Part shown: positions 1-9,355 of the stretch, in pieces
How positions within the stretch are numbered: position 1 is the stretch's first letter
How the letters are laid out: every line of letters starts with the position of its first letter
Origin: Thiobacillus sp. 63-78
GTDB lineage: Bacteria > Pseudomonadota > Gammaproteobacteria > Burkholderiales > Thiobacillaceae
Direction of reading: 5' to 3'
NCBI GenBank assembly: GCA_001899765.1
Contig: MKWM01000012.1
Coordinates: 1-64,000 of the forward strand
Length of the DNA: 64,000 nucleotides
Notes under the pieces: generated by a model
Told to the model about the DNA's origin: nothing
Databases searched by the model: none
Seen by the model: only the letters and a program-made list of their open reading frames with translations
Made by a program: the position numbers and the translations under genes

Positions 1-440
1 CTTACCGCCTGCACCAACAGGCCGGATATAAGACTGCATCCTTACCTACTGCCAAATGCAAAATCTACTTGTACTCCGGGAGGTGTCCATATAAGGACTT
101 CCCTATTGCCTTGTCCAGCAAGATAGTGACCAGTTAAAAAAACGGTTATGCGGAATCTCCCATGCGTGAATCACGGGCTCTGGCCGGTGATTGCACCCAG
201 ATGCGAAAGAAATGTAGTTAAGATGCGGCTGGAAAAGCTTGTGTGGGACAGGCCGTAATGAATAGCCGGATGGTACGCGACTAGAGGATTGCGGCGGCGC
301 TGCCGTACGGCTTGCCCCTAGTGCCGACAAAGTGTCGAAATCGTGCATTGCGTGGATGCGTGCCGGTTGCAAGCTCAACACCTTGTTTTATTGACCCGTA
401 GCCTGATCTACCGACGGGAACCGGCGAGCGAATTTGAAGC
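1..440. other. Upstream non-coding stretch, no gene recognised
   Basis: No open frame here has a recognisable domain or convincing start; the minus-strand frames around 103-472 look random. An imperfect inverted repeat lies at 78-103 (GGGAGGTGTCC, loop ATATAA, GGACTTCCC). It could be an operator or part of a terminator for a gene outside the window. No clear promoter or Shine-Dalgarno is visible for the gene that begins at 441. Confidence 0.4.
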
Positions 441-3400
441 GTGCGGGATTCGAGCCTGAACCGCGAAAACAATCATGCGAATAATAGTCGTACCTTGACC
501 GATACCGCCCCCCACCTGGCTGAACTCGCTCCTTGCCGCGCCTGTGCCGTCGTCCGTCAGACGGCGGGGATGGCGCTCGTCGTTGTCATGGCGGTGGTTT
601 TTGCCGGGATCTGGGCGGCGCCGAATGTAGTCCGTACGCGCGTACCGATCCTGGCTGGAATGGGGATCAATACCTCCGTCGTGCTATTGCTGGCGGGGAT
701 GGCGCTGCTGCTGCCGCGTCTCCGGCTCTGGCTGGGTGGGCTCATCGCAGCGATCAGTGCGGCGGTACTGGGGCAATATTTTTTTGCCTGGCTGCCGCCC
801 GACGGTTTCTGGCGCATCGCGCTCAATGTCGACGGACGCGGTTTGCCCTGGCCTTGGCATATGTCCCCCCTCGCCGCGTTTTCCCTGCTTTGCGCGGGCT
901 TGGCGCTGGCCGCCCTCGATCGGCCGCGCACGCTGCCCGGACAGGTCCTGTCGCAGGCCGCGCCTGGGTTCATCCTGGCGGCCGTAGTGGGCGGCGCGCT
1001 CAATCGCAGCCTCGATGGCCTGCTGTTCGTGGCCACCCTCGATCGCCATGCCGTCATGAGCCTGCCCACCATGCTGGCATTGTGCGTATGGGTCTCCGGC
1101 TATCTTGCGGCAATGGCCGAAACCCCCTGGTTTCGCCGTTTTTATGCCGCACGCGAGGAGCGGCAAGCCCTGGCAATCGGCCTGATTGGATTCACTGCCG
1201 CGCTGTTGCTCGGCAGCGCGGCTTCCGTTGCTGTGCTCGGCAAGCAGATGCAGGCGACGGTGGAGGAGGAGTTGTCCAGTTCGGTGGCGACGCAGGCGGC
1301 CGTCTTTCCGCTGGTGTTGTCATCGGCCTTGCACAGCCTGCATGCCCGGACGGGCGGGCTTGTGTCGCGCCCGGATCTGCCCGCCACGCTGCGGGAGATG
1401 GCCGGTTCGGGCGGCTCGGCATGGCTGGAAGGAGGCGACGGCGCCGTCGGGCTGCATGCAGGCCTGCCTCCGGCCGGTCCGCGATTTCGCCTGCGCCTGG
1501 AAAACGCGAACCCTGCCTGGCTGACCTGGAATCGCGGCTGGATGCTGGAAATCCATTTGCCAGCCGCGCAGGGGCAGGGAACCATCGTGGTGCAGGAGCC
1601 CTTGCCCGAGCTTGAACGCCTGTTTACGGAAGCGCTGTCGGATACGCCGGGCGGGGTGGAAACGCGCCTGTGCGGACCTGCCGGCAGCGAGCACATGATC
1701 TGCCTTCCTTCGGCATTCATGCCGCGCCCGTTGCTGGCGCCGACACGCTACAAGGACGAGCCTGTCCCGATGTGGCATGCCCTCCAGGGCCAGCGTGGCG
1801 TCGTGGTTGCGCCGGATTATCGGGGGGTGATGGTGGTTGCCGCCTACGCGCCGGTGACGGAACTCGGTCTCGGCATGGTACGCAAAGTAGACATCGAAAA
1901 TATGTACCAGCCGATACGCACCGCTGCGTGGCGCGCGATTGCGATCATGGTGGGCATCGGCACGATCGCTGCGTTGCTGATCTATCTGCGGGTCCGCTTT
2001 GTGGTGCGGCGCGCCGTCGACACCGGACGGCAGTTGCGCGGCGTGCTGGAAGCGCTGCCGGTCGGCGTGTGGCTGATGGATGCATCCGGACACTTCATCT
2101 TGAACAATCCTGCCGGCCGCCGTATCTGGGCAGGCGAACGTTGGGCCGGCATCAAGCGGCTGGACGAATACAAGGGCTGGTGGCACGCCACGGGCAAGCG
2201 CATCGAGGCGCACGACTGGGCGCTTGCCCGCGCCATCGAGCGCGGTGAAACCGCCCTTGATGAAATCATCGACATCGAGTGTTTTGACGGCAGTCGTAAA
2301 GTCATCAACAGTTCGACCTTGCCGCTGTACGACGAAGAGGGCGCCGTCACCGGGGCCGTGGTGGTCGCCAAGGACGTCACCGAGCAGATGTGGGCGGATG
2401 CGGAAATTCAACGTCTGGAGCGCGAGTTTCACTCTCTGGCCGAGAACCTGCCGGATATCGTTTCCCGTTTCGACAGCGAATTGCGCCGTGTGTATGTCAA
2501 TCCCGAGATCGAGAAAGCCACCGGCATGTCGCGGCAAACCCTGCTGGGCAAGACCCATGCCGAACTTGGGGTGCCGGACAAAGAGGTGGAAATATGGACC
2601 AATGCCTTGCGCCGGGTTCTTTTCACTGGCGAGCCGGAGGTGTTCGAATTCAAATTCACGACGCAGCGCGGTGTGGTCAAGTACTACCACACCCGAGCCG
2701 TGCCGGAATGCGATGCATCGGGAAAGGTTGCATCGGTACTGACCATCGCGCGCGATATTTCCACCCTCAAGGGCGCCGAAGCGGTACTGCGCGAAAGCGA
2801 GGAACGCCTTCACGGCATCACCTCCAACGTGCCGGGCATGGTGTTCCAGTGCTGCCGGCATGCCGGCGACGAAGCACTGCAATTCACCTACATCAGCAAT
2901 GGAGCGAAATGGCTGCTGGGCCTGGATGCGGCAGCGATCCTGCGGAACGGACGCGCGTTCACCGGCTTTATCGTCCCGGATGACGCGCGTTCCTTCCATG
3001 ACAGCATGGCGCAGTCGCAGGAAGAACTGTCGTTCTGGAACTGGGAAGGGCGCATCGTCACGGCGGATGGCAAGACGAGCTGGATCAACCTGCGCGCCAC
3101 CCCGCGCCGCCACGGCGAAAACGTATGCATGTGGGACGGTGTGGCGATCAACATTACCGAAAGCAAAACCAGTGAGGAAAAACTCGTCGATTCTAAAAAC
3201 ATGCTGCGCGAGCTTTCCGCGCACCTTGAAAGTGTGCGCGAGGAAGAGCGCAAGCGCATTGCACGCGAAATTCACGACGAACTGGGACAGACACTCACCG
3301 CGCTGCGGATGGATGTTTCGCTGGCGCGTCTCAGCTTCGGCGAAGCCAATCCACAACTCATGGCGCGCCTGCAATCGATGAAGCAACTGGTGGACCGCAC

Positions 3401-3842
3401 CATCAAGACCGCACGGCATGTTACGTCGAGCCTGCGGCCGGGGGCGCTGGATCTCGGCATCGTCGCCGCGCTGGAATGGCTGGTCGAGGAATTCATCGAG
3501 TACGCGGGCATCCCCTGCGAACTTGTGCTGGGCGATGGCGACATCACCCTGGGCGAGTTCACCGCAACCGCCGTATTCCGCATCGTTCAGGAGTCGCTGA
3601 CCAATATCGCGCGCCATGCCGAAGCGACCCAGGTCGAGATCGTCGTGACCCGGACCGATGGCCAGCTCTGCTTCGAAGTGAGCGACAATGGCAAGGGGTT
3701 CGATCCGCATGCCGCGGCAAGCCGCAAGTCGTTCGGCCTGGTCGGCATTCGCGAGCGGGTGGCGATGATGGAAGGCGATTTTGAGCTGGACAGCGAACCG
3801 GAACGGGGTACGCGTATTCGCGTATGCGTCCCGGCGACATGA
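441..3842 (+). CDS. Membrane multi-PAS sensor histidine kinase (HisKA_3 type)
   Basis: This 1133-residue protein starts at a GTG. The N-terminal part has about six to eight hydrophobic segments (roughly 43-270), then a probable extracytoplasmic stretch and a last membrane helix near 500-520. Three PAS-like domains follow (about 535-650, 655-780, 785-915). The C-terminus is a NarX/DegS-type kinase: the HisKA_3 motif AREIHDELGQT puts the phospho-accepting histidine at about residue 945, and an HATPase_c domain with ESLTNIARHAEA (N box) and DNGKGFD (G1) ends the protein. The gene is followed after 52 nt by a LuxR-type response regulator, the usual partner of HisKA_3 kinases, so the two very probably form a two-component system. 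The signal sensed is unknown. The exact start is uncertain because no good ribosome site precedes 441. Confidence 0.9.
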   Translation: MRDSSLNRENNHANNSRTLTDTAPHLAELAPCRACAVVRQTAGMALVVVMAVVFAGIWAAPNVVRTRVPILAGMGINTSVVLLLAGMALLLPRLRLWLGGLIAAISAAVLGQYFFAWLPPDGFWRIALNVDGRGLPWPWHMSPLAAFSLLCAGLALAALDRPRTLPGQVLSQAAPGFILAAVVGGALNRSLDGLLFVATLDRHAVMSLPTMLALCVWVSGYLAAMAETPWFRRFYAAREERQALAIGLIGFTAALLLGSAASVAVLGKQMQATVEEELSSSVATQAAVFPLVLSSALHSLHARTGGLVSRPDLPATLREMAGSGGSAWLEGGDGAVGLHAGLPPAGPRFRLRLENANPAWLTWNRGWMLEIHLPAAQGQGTIVVQEPLPELERLFTEALSDTPGGVETRLCGPAGSEHMICLPSAFMPRPLLAPTRYKDEPVPMWHALQGQRGVVVAPDYRGVMVVAAYAPVTELGLGMVRKVDIENMYQPIRTAAWRAIAIMVGIGTIAALLIYLRVRFVVRRAVDTGRQLRGVLEALPVGVWLMDASGHFILNNPAGRRIWAGERWAGIKRLDEYKGWWHATGKRIEAHDWALARAIERGETALDEIIDIECFDGSRKVINSSTLPLYDEEGAVTGAVVVAKDVTEQMWADAEIQRLEREFHSLAENLPDIVSRFDSELRRVYVNPEIEKATGMSRQTLLGKTHAELGVPDKEVEIWTNALRRVLFTGEPEVFEFKFTTQRGVVKYYHTRAVPECDASGKVASVLTIARDISTLKGAEAVLRESEERLHGITSNVPGMVFQCCRHAGDEALQFTYISNGAKWLLGLDAAAILRNGRAFTGFIVPDDARSFHDSMAQSQEELSFWNWEGRIVTADGKTSWINLRATPRRHGENVCMWDGVAINITESKTSEEKLVDSKNMLRELSAHLESVREEERKRIAREIHDELGQTLTALRMDVSLARLSFGEANPQLMARLQSMKQLVDRTIKTARHVTSSLRPGALDLGIVAALEWLVEEFIEYAGIPCELVLGDGDITLGEFTATAVFRIVQESLTNIARHAEATQVEIVVTRTDGQLCFEVSDNGKGFDPHAAASRKSFGLVGIRERVAMMEGDFELDSEPERGTRIRVCVPAT

Positions 3843-3894
3843 CCGCAGCGTTTACCCCAACCGTGACCCACCCCGTCCAACCGAGGCTTCCAGG

Positions 3895-4527
3895 ATGATC
3901 AGGCTCATCATTGTCGACGACCATGCCATTGTGCGTCACGGGCTCAAACAGATACTTGCGCTGGTGTCCGACATAAGCGTCGTCGGCGAGGCCGGTGGAG
4001 GCGAGGAGCTTCAGGCCGTGCTCGCGCGAACCGCCTGCGATCTTGTCCTGCTCGACATGAACATGCCGGGTCTGGCGGGCGTTGAACTCATTGAATGGAT
4101 GCACGCGGAATATCCGGATCTGCCAATTCTGATATTGAGCATGCATGTCGAGGGGCCGATCGCCAGTCGCGCGCTCAAGGCTGGCGCCAGCGGTTATCTG
4201 ACCAAGGACAGCGAGCCGGAAATTCTCGTCGGGGCCATTCGAAAGGTCTCCGGTGGAGGAAAATTCATCGATGCCGCATTGGTCGAAAAACTCGTGTTCG
4301 ATCATGCAGCGGAAAGCAGAACCCCTCATGAAGCATTGTCGGAACGGGAACTCCAGGTGTTCCTCATGCTCGCTTCCGGCAGGACGATAAGCGAGATTGC
4401 GGGCGACTTGTTCCTGAGCATCAAGACGGTCAGCACGCACAAATTCCGCCTCATGCGGAAAATGAATCTCCAGACATCGACCGACCTGGTTCGCTATGCC
4501 ATCCGCCATCGATTGATCGACGGCTGA
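3895..4527 (+). CDS. NarL/FixJ-family response regulator (REC + LuxR HTH)
   Basis: A 210-residue regulator. The receiver domain (1-120) starts MIRLIIVDDH, has its phospho-acceptor Asp54 in LLDMNMPG and the conserved lysine in GYLTKDS. A LuxR-type DNA-binding domain lies at about 145-205 (LSERELQVFLMLASG, then ISEIAGDLFLSIKTVSTH). The frame is open 114 nt upstream, but the receiver fold begins at the ATG at 3895, so that start is chosen. It sits directly behind the HisKA_3 kinase and should be phosphorylated by it, then act as a transcription factor. Targets cannot be read from the sequence. Confidence 0.93.
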   Translation: MIRLIIVDDHAIVRHGLKQILALVSDISVVGEAGGGEELQAVLARTACDLVLLDMNMPGLAGVELIEWMHAEYPDLPILILSMHVEGPIASRALKAGASGYLTKDSEPEILVGAIRKVSGGGKFIDAALVEKLVFDHAAESRTPHEALSERELQVFLMLASGRTISEIAGDLFLSIKTVSTHKFRLMRKMNLQTSTDLVRYAIRHRLIDG

Positions 4528-4851
4528 GACTTTTCCTGCGCGACGCATCAAACGTCGCCGCCTCATCAGTCACCCACCCACATAAAAAACAGCGTTCCAT
4601 CGAGAGCGTTCCATCGAGGTGGCGCAACGGACCGTCCCACCCAGGACAGCGCGAAAAACGCAGCTGGATTCAAGCCTTACCCGGCCTCTCCAATAGGATT
4701 ATTCCTACCTTGCCGTGGGCAATCGCTGATGCAAAAGCAGATTGCGCTGACTTCATTTCCCGGTGGTCGCTTTCGATAATGAATCTCGGAATGGATGTCA
4801 GGCTTGTATCCGCTTGACCGGATTACCCGGCCTAATGTGGGACTGAGTGGA
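4528..4851. other. Intergenic region between two regulators
   Basis: About 320 bases without a supported gene. It separates the kinase/regulator pair from the chemosensory genes, so a promoter for the second unit is expected here. The visible TTGACC/TAATGT pair near 4814-4838 has only a 13-nt spacer, which is too short for a confident sigma-70 call. A small perfect tandem duplication is at 4591-4618. Confidence 0.5.
4591..4618. repeat. Perfect 14-bp tandem duplication
   Basis: The unit AGCGTTCCATCGAG occurs twice head to tail with no mismatch (4591-4604 and 4605-4618). It could be a recent slippage duplication or a doubled binding site. Nothing else in the window shares it as far as I can see. 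Confidence 0.9.
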
Positions 4852-5229
4852 ATGAAATTATTTTTGGTCGAGCCATCGATTCTGCTGCGGGAACGCCTGG
4901 CGGCCATGCTGGCCAGCCTTGGATGCGCCGAGATCGTGGAAAGCACTGCGGTTGAAGATACCAATCGGATCATGCGTCTCATGCAGCCGGAAATTGTGGT
5001 CATGGATGTCCGGCTGCCGGATGAAAGGGGCTGCGAGGCCCTTGCCCGGGCGAGATACGCATGTCCTTCGGCATGCCTGATCGTGATGAGTTTCTACTCG
5101 TCGGAGCCATACAGAAAACGCTGGCTGCAAGCAGGGGCGGATCACTTTTTCGATCTGTCCGCCCAGATCGATCTGCTGCTGAATGTGGTGCGGCGTCACA
5201 GCCAGGCGCATCTGCGTGCGGCGCCATGA
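4852..5229 (+). CDS. Stand-alone receiver-domain protein, degenerate
   Basis: A 125-residue single receiver domain starting MKLFLVEPS. Asp52 in VVMDVRLPD matches the phosphorylation site. Two usual features are altered: the acidic pair after the first strand is Glu-Pro (LVEPS) rather than Asp-Asp, and the conserved lysine near the C-terminus is absent (HFFDLSAQ where many relatives have a DKS-like sequence). It may be weakly phosphorylated or work as a phosphorylation-independent binding domain. The frame is open upstream to 4795, but the domain fold begins at 4852. It is the first gene of the chemosensory run and is 27 nt from the MCP gene. Confidence 0.8.
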   Translation: MKLFLVEPSILLRERLAAMLASLGCAEIVESTAVEDTNRIMRLMQPEIVVMDVRLPDERGCEALARARYACPSACLIVMSFYSSEPYRKRWLQAGADHFFDLSAQIDLLLNVVRRHSQAHLRAAP

Positions 5230-5256
5230 CATGAATATCGACAAGTGGAAGGTGGT

Positions 5257-6369
5257 ATGGAATTCAATGCGAGTGAAGGCCTGACGATGGATGCGGTGCT
5301 CGGCATATTGATTTTCGTCTGCGGCGCGGCGTGCGGATGGGTCGCACATCGATTCAGGGAATCCAGGCGTGCCGCCATGCTTGAGCGGGTGCGCGAGACG
5401 TCCATGCGGGGCGCGGGCAATTGCAGCCCCCATCTCGACACGGTATGCGCCAGCGTATTGCCGATCTGGTCGTTGCAGGTGGAGACGGGGCGCGCGCAGA
5501 CGGAGGATGCGGTTACCGCGCTCGCCGTCCGCTTTTCCGGCCTGGTGGAAAAACTGGAGACGGCGGTGTCCGCCTCGCAATCGACGGCGGGCGGCAACGG
5601 CGTGAAGCAGGGGCAGGATGGCCTGGTGGATCTGCTCGAGACAAGCCAGCAGGATCTCGGCTCGATCATCGAGTCGCTGCGCGAGGCCACCATTTCCAAG
5701 CAGAACCTGCTGCGGGAGGTGGATCAGCTGGCGTTGTTTACGGGTGAACTGAAGCAGATGGCGGCCGAGGTTGGCAGTATTGCCATGCAGACCAACCTGC
5801 TCGCGCTCAACGCCGCCATCGAGGCGGCGCGTGCCGGCGAGGCAGGGCGGGGATTCGCCGTGGTCGCCGACGAGGTACGCAAGCTTTCCACGCTGTCCGC
5901 TGAAACGGGCAAGCGAATCAGCCAGGGAGCGGAGCAGGTCAACGCCGCGATCGCCTCCGCCGTGGCCGCATCCGAGCAGTCGGTGACGCGGGATACCGAG
6001 TCGGTGACGCATTCCGAAGCGGTTATCGGGCAGGTGGTCGAGCGTTTTCACGGCGTGGCGAGCCGCTTGACGGCGTCTTCGAGCATCCTGAACGAGGCCA
6101 GCATGGGCATTCGGGACGAAATTTCCGACGTGCTGGTCTCGCTGCAGTTTCAGGATCGCGTGAGCCAGATTCTCTCGCATATCCGCGACGACATCCGCAA
6201 GTTCGAAGCGCATGTCAACGAATGCCTGCACACCGGGCAATGCGCGCCGATCGATGCCGAGGCATGGCTGGACGAATTGTCGAAAACCTACACCACGACC
6301 GAGCAGCGGGAGATGCACAGCGGTGCCAGCGCCAGCCAGTCTAACAGTTCGGAAATCACCTTCTTTTAG
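5257..6369 (+). CDS. Methyl-accepting chemotaxis protein without a periplasmic sensor
   Basis: A 370-residue protein. One hydrophobic segment (about 11-30) is followed by a long helical cytoplasmic region. The MCP signalling hairpin tip is clear at about 172-195 ([19 protein letters not shown]), continuing into [12 protein letters not shown]. The part after the hairpin includes [10 protein letters not shown]. There is no ligand-binding domain or HAMP, so this is a cytoplasm-facing receptor or a coupling/phosphatase-linked MCP-like protein. The C-terminus ends SSEITFF, not the NWETF-type CheR tether. A GTG at 5245 is possible, but GGAAGGTGG just before the ATG at 5257 favours the ATG. Confidence 0.88.
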   Translation: MEFNASEGLTMDAVLGILIFVCGAACGWVAHRFRESRRAAMLERVRETSMRGAGNCSPHLDTVCASVLPIWSLQVETGRAQTEDAVTALAVRFSGLVEKLETAVSASQSTAGGNGVKQGQDGLVDLLETSQQDLGSIIESLREATISKQNLLREVDQLALFTGELKQMAAEVGSIAMQTNLLALNAAIEAARAGEAGRGFAVVADEVRKLSTLSAETGKRISQGAEQVNAAIASAVAASEQSVTRDTESVTHSEAVIGQVVERFHGVASRLTASSSILNEASMGIRDEISDVLVSLQFQDRVSQILSHIRDDIRKFEAHVNECLHTGQCAPIDAEAWLDELSKTYTTTEQREMHSGASASQSNSSEITFF

Positions 6370-6379
6370 GGAGAAAACT

Positions 6380-6748
6380 ATGGCAAAAACCATCATGGTC
6401 GTCGACGACTCGGCTTCGCTGCGCCAGGTCGTAAGCATCGCGCTCAAGGGCGCCGGATTCGACATCATCGAAGCCTGCGACGGCAAGGACGGCCTGTCCA
6501 AGATCAACGGACAGAAGATCCATCTCATCATCAGCGACGTCAACATGCCGAATATGGACGGCATCACCTTCGTGCAGGAGGTCAAGAAGCTGGCGAATTA
6601 CAAGTTCACGCCCATCATCATGCTCACCACCGAATCGCAGGAGGCGAAAAAGCAGGCAGGACAGGCGGCAGGTGCCAAGGCCTGGGTGGTCAAGCCCTTC
6701 CAGCCGGCGCAGATGCTGGCTGCCGTGTCGAAATTGATCATGCCATGA
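6380..6748 (+). CDS. cheY: CheY-type chemotaxis response regulator
   Basis: This 122-residue single receiver domain has all catalytic features: acidic pair in VVDDSASLRQ, phospho-acceptor Asp53 in IISDVNMPNMDG, Thr in MLTTES and Lys in VVKPFQP. It should receive phosphate from the CheA encoded two genes downstream and carry the output signal. The start ATG at 6380 lies 10 nt after the preceding stop, with GGGAG just upstream. Downstream partners (motor, pilus or enzyme) are not encoded in the window. Confidence 0.93.
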   Translation: MAKTIMVVDDSASLRQVVSIALKGAGFDIIEACDGKDGLSKINGQKIHLIISDVNMPNMDGITFVQEVKKLANYKFTPIIMLTTESQEAKKQAGQAAGAKAWVVKPFQPAQMLAAVSKLIMP

Positions 6749-6769
6749 AGCCGGCGACGGGAGCACACC

Positions 6770-7090
6770 ATGCACATCGACGCACAGCAGGAAAACGGCA
6801 TTTGCAGGCTGCAAATGGAAGGTGAACTCACCATTTACCACAGCCTGGAAATCAGGGATGGATTGATGGGGCATCTGGCCGCCAACACCGAGATCGAACT
6901 TGACCTCAGCGGCGTCACCGAGATGGATACCGCCGGATTTCAGCTGCTGCTGGCGGCCAAGCGCGAAGGCACCCGATTGGGCAAGGCCGTGCGTTTCGTC
7001 TCCCATAGTCAGGCCGCTCTGGAGGTGATCGATCTCTACAACATGGCAGCCCAGTTCGGCGATCCCCTGCTGCTTTCAGCTCGACAGTAA
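6770..7090 (+). CDS. STAS-domain protein of the chemosensory cluster
   Basis: A 106-residue single STAS domain (anti-sigma-factor-antagonist fold). The core ELDLSGVTEMDTAGFQLLL matches the conserved loop, with Thr in DTAG at the position where SpoIIAA-type proteins are usually phosphorylated on Ser or Thr. Similar small STAS proteins occur between cheY and cheA in many betaproteobacterial and gammaproteobacterial chemosensory clusters. It is 21 nt from cheY and 29 nt from cheA, which suggests co-transcription. Its exact role here is inferred, perhaps assembly or modulation of the CheA array. Confidence 0.88.
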   Translation: MHIDAQQENGICRLQMEGELTIYHSLEIRDGLMGHLAANTEIELDLSGVTEMDTAGFQLLLAAKREGTRLGKAVRFVSHSQAALEVIDLYNMAAQFGDPLLLSARQ

Positions 7091-7119
7091 CAGCCGGCAT
7101 AGATACCAAGGAGACGAGA

Positions 7120-9300
7120 GTGGGCATGGATCAGGCATTGCAGACCTATATCGAGGAAAGCCGCGGGCTGCTCGATGAAATGGAGGGCATCCTGCTGCGG
7201 CTCGAAAGCGAGCCGCAGGAAGAGGAAACGGTCAACGCCATGTTTCGCGCCGCGCACACCATCAAGGGCTCTGCGGGTTTGTTCGGGCTCGACGCGATCG
7301 TGGCCTTCACCCACGTTGTCGAAAACGTTCTTGACGAGGTGCGTGGTGGCACGCTGGCCGTCAATGGCGAACTCGTCGAACTGCTGCTCAAGTGTAGCGA
7401 CCACATCGGCCTGCTGATCACCGTGGTGGCGGAAACCGGGGAAGCGCTCGATGCGGAACAGGCGGCGGCGGGCGAGGCTATCGCCGCGGCGCTGAGATCC
7501 TTGCTGGGAGGCGCGGCCGCGGCGGACGCCGCCATGCCCGCGGTCCACGAGGCCCGGCTTGCGGCGAGCGGCGGCGGACTGCTCGAAGGCGACTATTGGC
7601 ACCTGTCGCTCGTCTTTGGGCGCGACGTGCTGAAAAACGGCATGGATCCCATTTCCTTCATCCGCTACCTCTCGACCATTGGCGATATCGTCTCGCTCAG
7701 GGTGGACGACAGCGAGCTGCCGGAACTGAATGCGATAGACCCGGAGTCCTGCTATTTGAGCTTCTCGATCGAATTCAAGAGCGAGGCGGACAAGAAAACC
7801 ATCGAGGATGTCTTCGAGTTCGTGCGGGAGGGCTGCAAGCTGCGCATCTTCCCGCCGCCGAGCCATCTCGCCGCTTTCGTCGACCGGCTCGAGCATGCGA
7901 GCGGCAACACCGACATGCTCGGCCAGTTGCTGATCGAGGCCGGCATTCTCACCGGACATGAACTGGAGGATGCGCTGGCCTCTCAGGAAAGCATGGCGGC
8001 GGTCTGCGGCGGTGCCAAGCCGCCCATCGGCGAAGTCCTGGTCAACGAAGGCGTGGTGCAGAAAGAGGTGATGGATGCGGCGCTGGAGAAGCAGCGCCAG
8101 ATTCGCGACCACAAGGCGCAGGAAGCCAAATTCATTCGCGTGAGCGCGGAAAAGCTCGACGAACTCATCAATCTGGTCGGCGAACTCGTCATTGCCGGCG
8201 CCGGCGCCTCGCTGCTGGCCCAGCGTTCCGGCGACGCGGCGCTGCACGAGTCCACCTCCGTCGTCTCGGGGCTGGTCGAGGAAATCCGCGACGGCGCGCT
8301 CAAGCTGCGCATGGTGGAAATCGGCGAGACCTTCAACCGCTTCCAGCGTGTGGTGCGCGACGTGAGCAAGGAACTCGGCAAGGACATCGGCCTGGAGATC
8401 GGCGGCGCGGAAACCGAGCTGGACAAGACGGTGGTCGAGAAAATCGGCGATCCGCTCATGCATCTCGTGCGCAACGCCATGGATCACGGCATCGAACCGG
8501 CCGCGGCGCGCGTCGCGGCCGGCAAGCCGGCGAAGGGCAGCCTGCGGCTGAATGCCTACCACGACTCCGGCAGCATCGTGATCGAGGTGGCGGACGACGG
8601 TGGCGGCCTGAAGAAGGAAAGAATCCTCAAGAAGGCGATCGAGCGCGGCATCGTCAACCCGGGCCAGAGCCTGTCGGACAACGAGATTTACAACCTCGTC
8701 TTCGAGGCGGGGTTTTCCACCGCGGATCAGGTCACCAATCTCTCCGGCCGCGGCGTCGGCATGGACGTGGTCAAGCGCAACATTCAGGCGCTGCGCGGCA
8801 GCGTCGACATCGAAAGCGCGGAGGGGCGCGGCACCACGGTACGCATCCGGCTGCCGCTCACCCTGGCGATCATCGACGGTTTCCTGGTCGGCGTGGGCAA
8901 GTCGGCTTTCGTGGTGCCGCTCGACATGGTGCTGGAATGCATCGAGCTGTCCGAAGCGGACAGAAAGGCCGCCGATACGCGCAACTACGTCAATCTGCGC
9001 GGCGAGGTGCTGCCCTTCGTTCGCCTGCGCGATCAATTCGAAGTCAAGGCGGCCGCGGGCAAGCGCGAAAACATCGTGGTCGTTCAATACGGCGGGCAGA
9101 AGGCCGGATTCGTGGTGGATGAGCTGATGGGTGAATTTCAGACCGTCATCAAGCCGCTGGGCAATGTATTCAGGAATTTGCGGGGTATTTCCGGTTCCAC
9201 GATTCTGGGAACGGGCGAAGTGGCGCTGATTCTCGACGTGCCGACGCTGGTGCAGCTTGCTGTCGCGCGGGATGAGCAGCTGGCCATGCACGGCGCGTGA
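7120..9300 (+). CDS. cheA: Chemotaxis histidine kinase CheA
   Basis: CheA autophosphorylates in response to receptors and passes phosphate to CheY and CheB. The 726-residue protein has an N-terminal Hpt domain with phospho-accepting His46 ([12 protein letters not shown]), a probable response-regulator docking region (about 165-260), a linker with two similar segments ([12 protein letters not shown] and [12 protein letters not shown], about 270-335), a dimerisation domain, an HATPase_c domain ([12 protein letters not shown] near 450; [10 protein letters not shown] near 550), and a C-terminal CheW-like domain (about 590-720). The start is a GTG at 7120, six nt after AAGGAG; the ATG at 7126 is the alternative. 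Only one Hpt is present and no receiver is fused, so this is a classical CheA architecture. Confidence 0.97.
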   Translation: MGMDQALQTYIEESRGLLDEMEGILLRLESEPQEEETVNAMFRAAHTIKGSAGLFGLDAIVAFTHVVENVLDEVRGGTLAVNGELVELLLKCSDHIGLLITVVAETGEALDAEQAAAGEAIAAALRSLLGGAAAADAAMPAVHEARLAASGGGLLEGDYWHLSLVFGRDVLKNGMDPISFIRYLSTIGDIVSLRVDDSELPELNAIDPESCYLSFSIEFKSEADKKTIEDVFEFVREGCKLRIFPPPSHLAAFVDRLEHASGNTDMLGQLLIEAGILTGHELEDALASQESMAAVCGGAKPPIGEVLVNEGVVQKEVMDAALEKQRQIRDHKAQEAKFIRVSAEKLDELINLVGELVIAGAGASLLAQRSGDAALHESTSVVSGLVEEIRDGALKLRMVEIGETFNRFQRVVRDVSKELGKDIGLEIGGAETELDKTVVEKIGDPLMHLVRNAMDHGIEPAAARVAAGKPAKGSLRLNAYHDSGSIVIEVADDGGGLKKERILKKAIERGIVNPGQSLSDNEIYNLVFEAGFSTADQVTNLSGRGVGMDVVKRNIQALRGSVDIESAEGRGTTVRIRLPLTLAIIDGFLVGVGKSAFVVPLDMVLECIELSEADRKAADTRNYVNLRGEVLPFVRLRDQFEVKAAAGKRENIVVVQYGGQKAGFVVDELMGEFQTVIKPLGNVFRNLRGISGSTILGTGEVALILDVPTLVQLAVARDEQLAMHGA

Positions 9301-9355
9301 CCGGGTTGGATTCTTGGGTTTTTTATTTTTCAGAGATAGACAGGGGAGCACGGCA

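Noticed and set aside
1320..3710. Long minus-strand open frame opposite the first histidine kinase
   Set aside because: It is the GC-rich shadow of the kinase gene. The product has no domain, while the plus strand has complete PAS and kinase motifs.
4814..4838. TTGACC/TAATGT as a promoter for the chemosensory genes
   Set aside because: The spacer is only 13 nt, too short for sigma-70.
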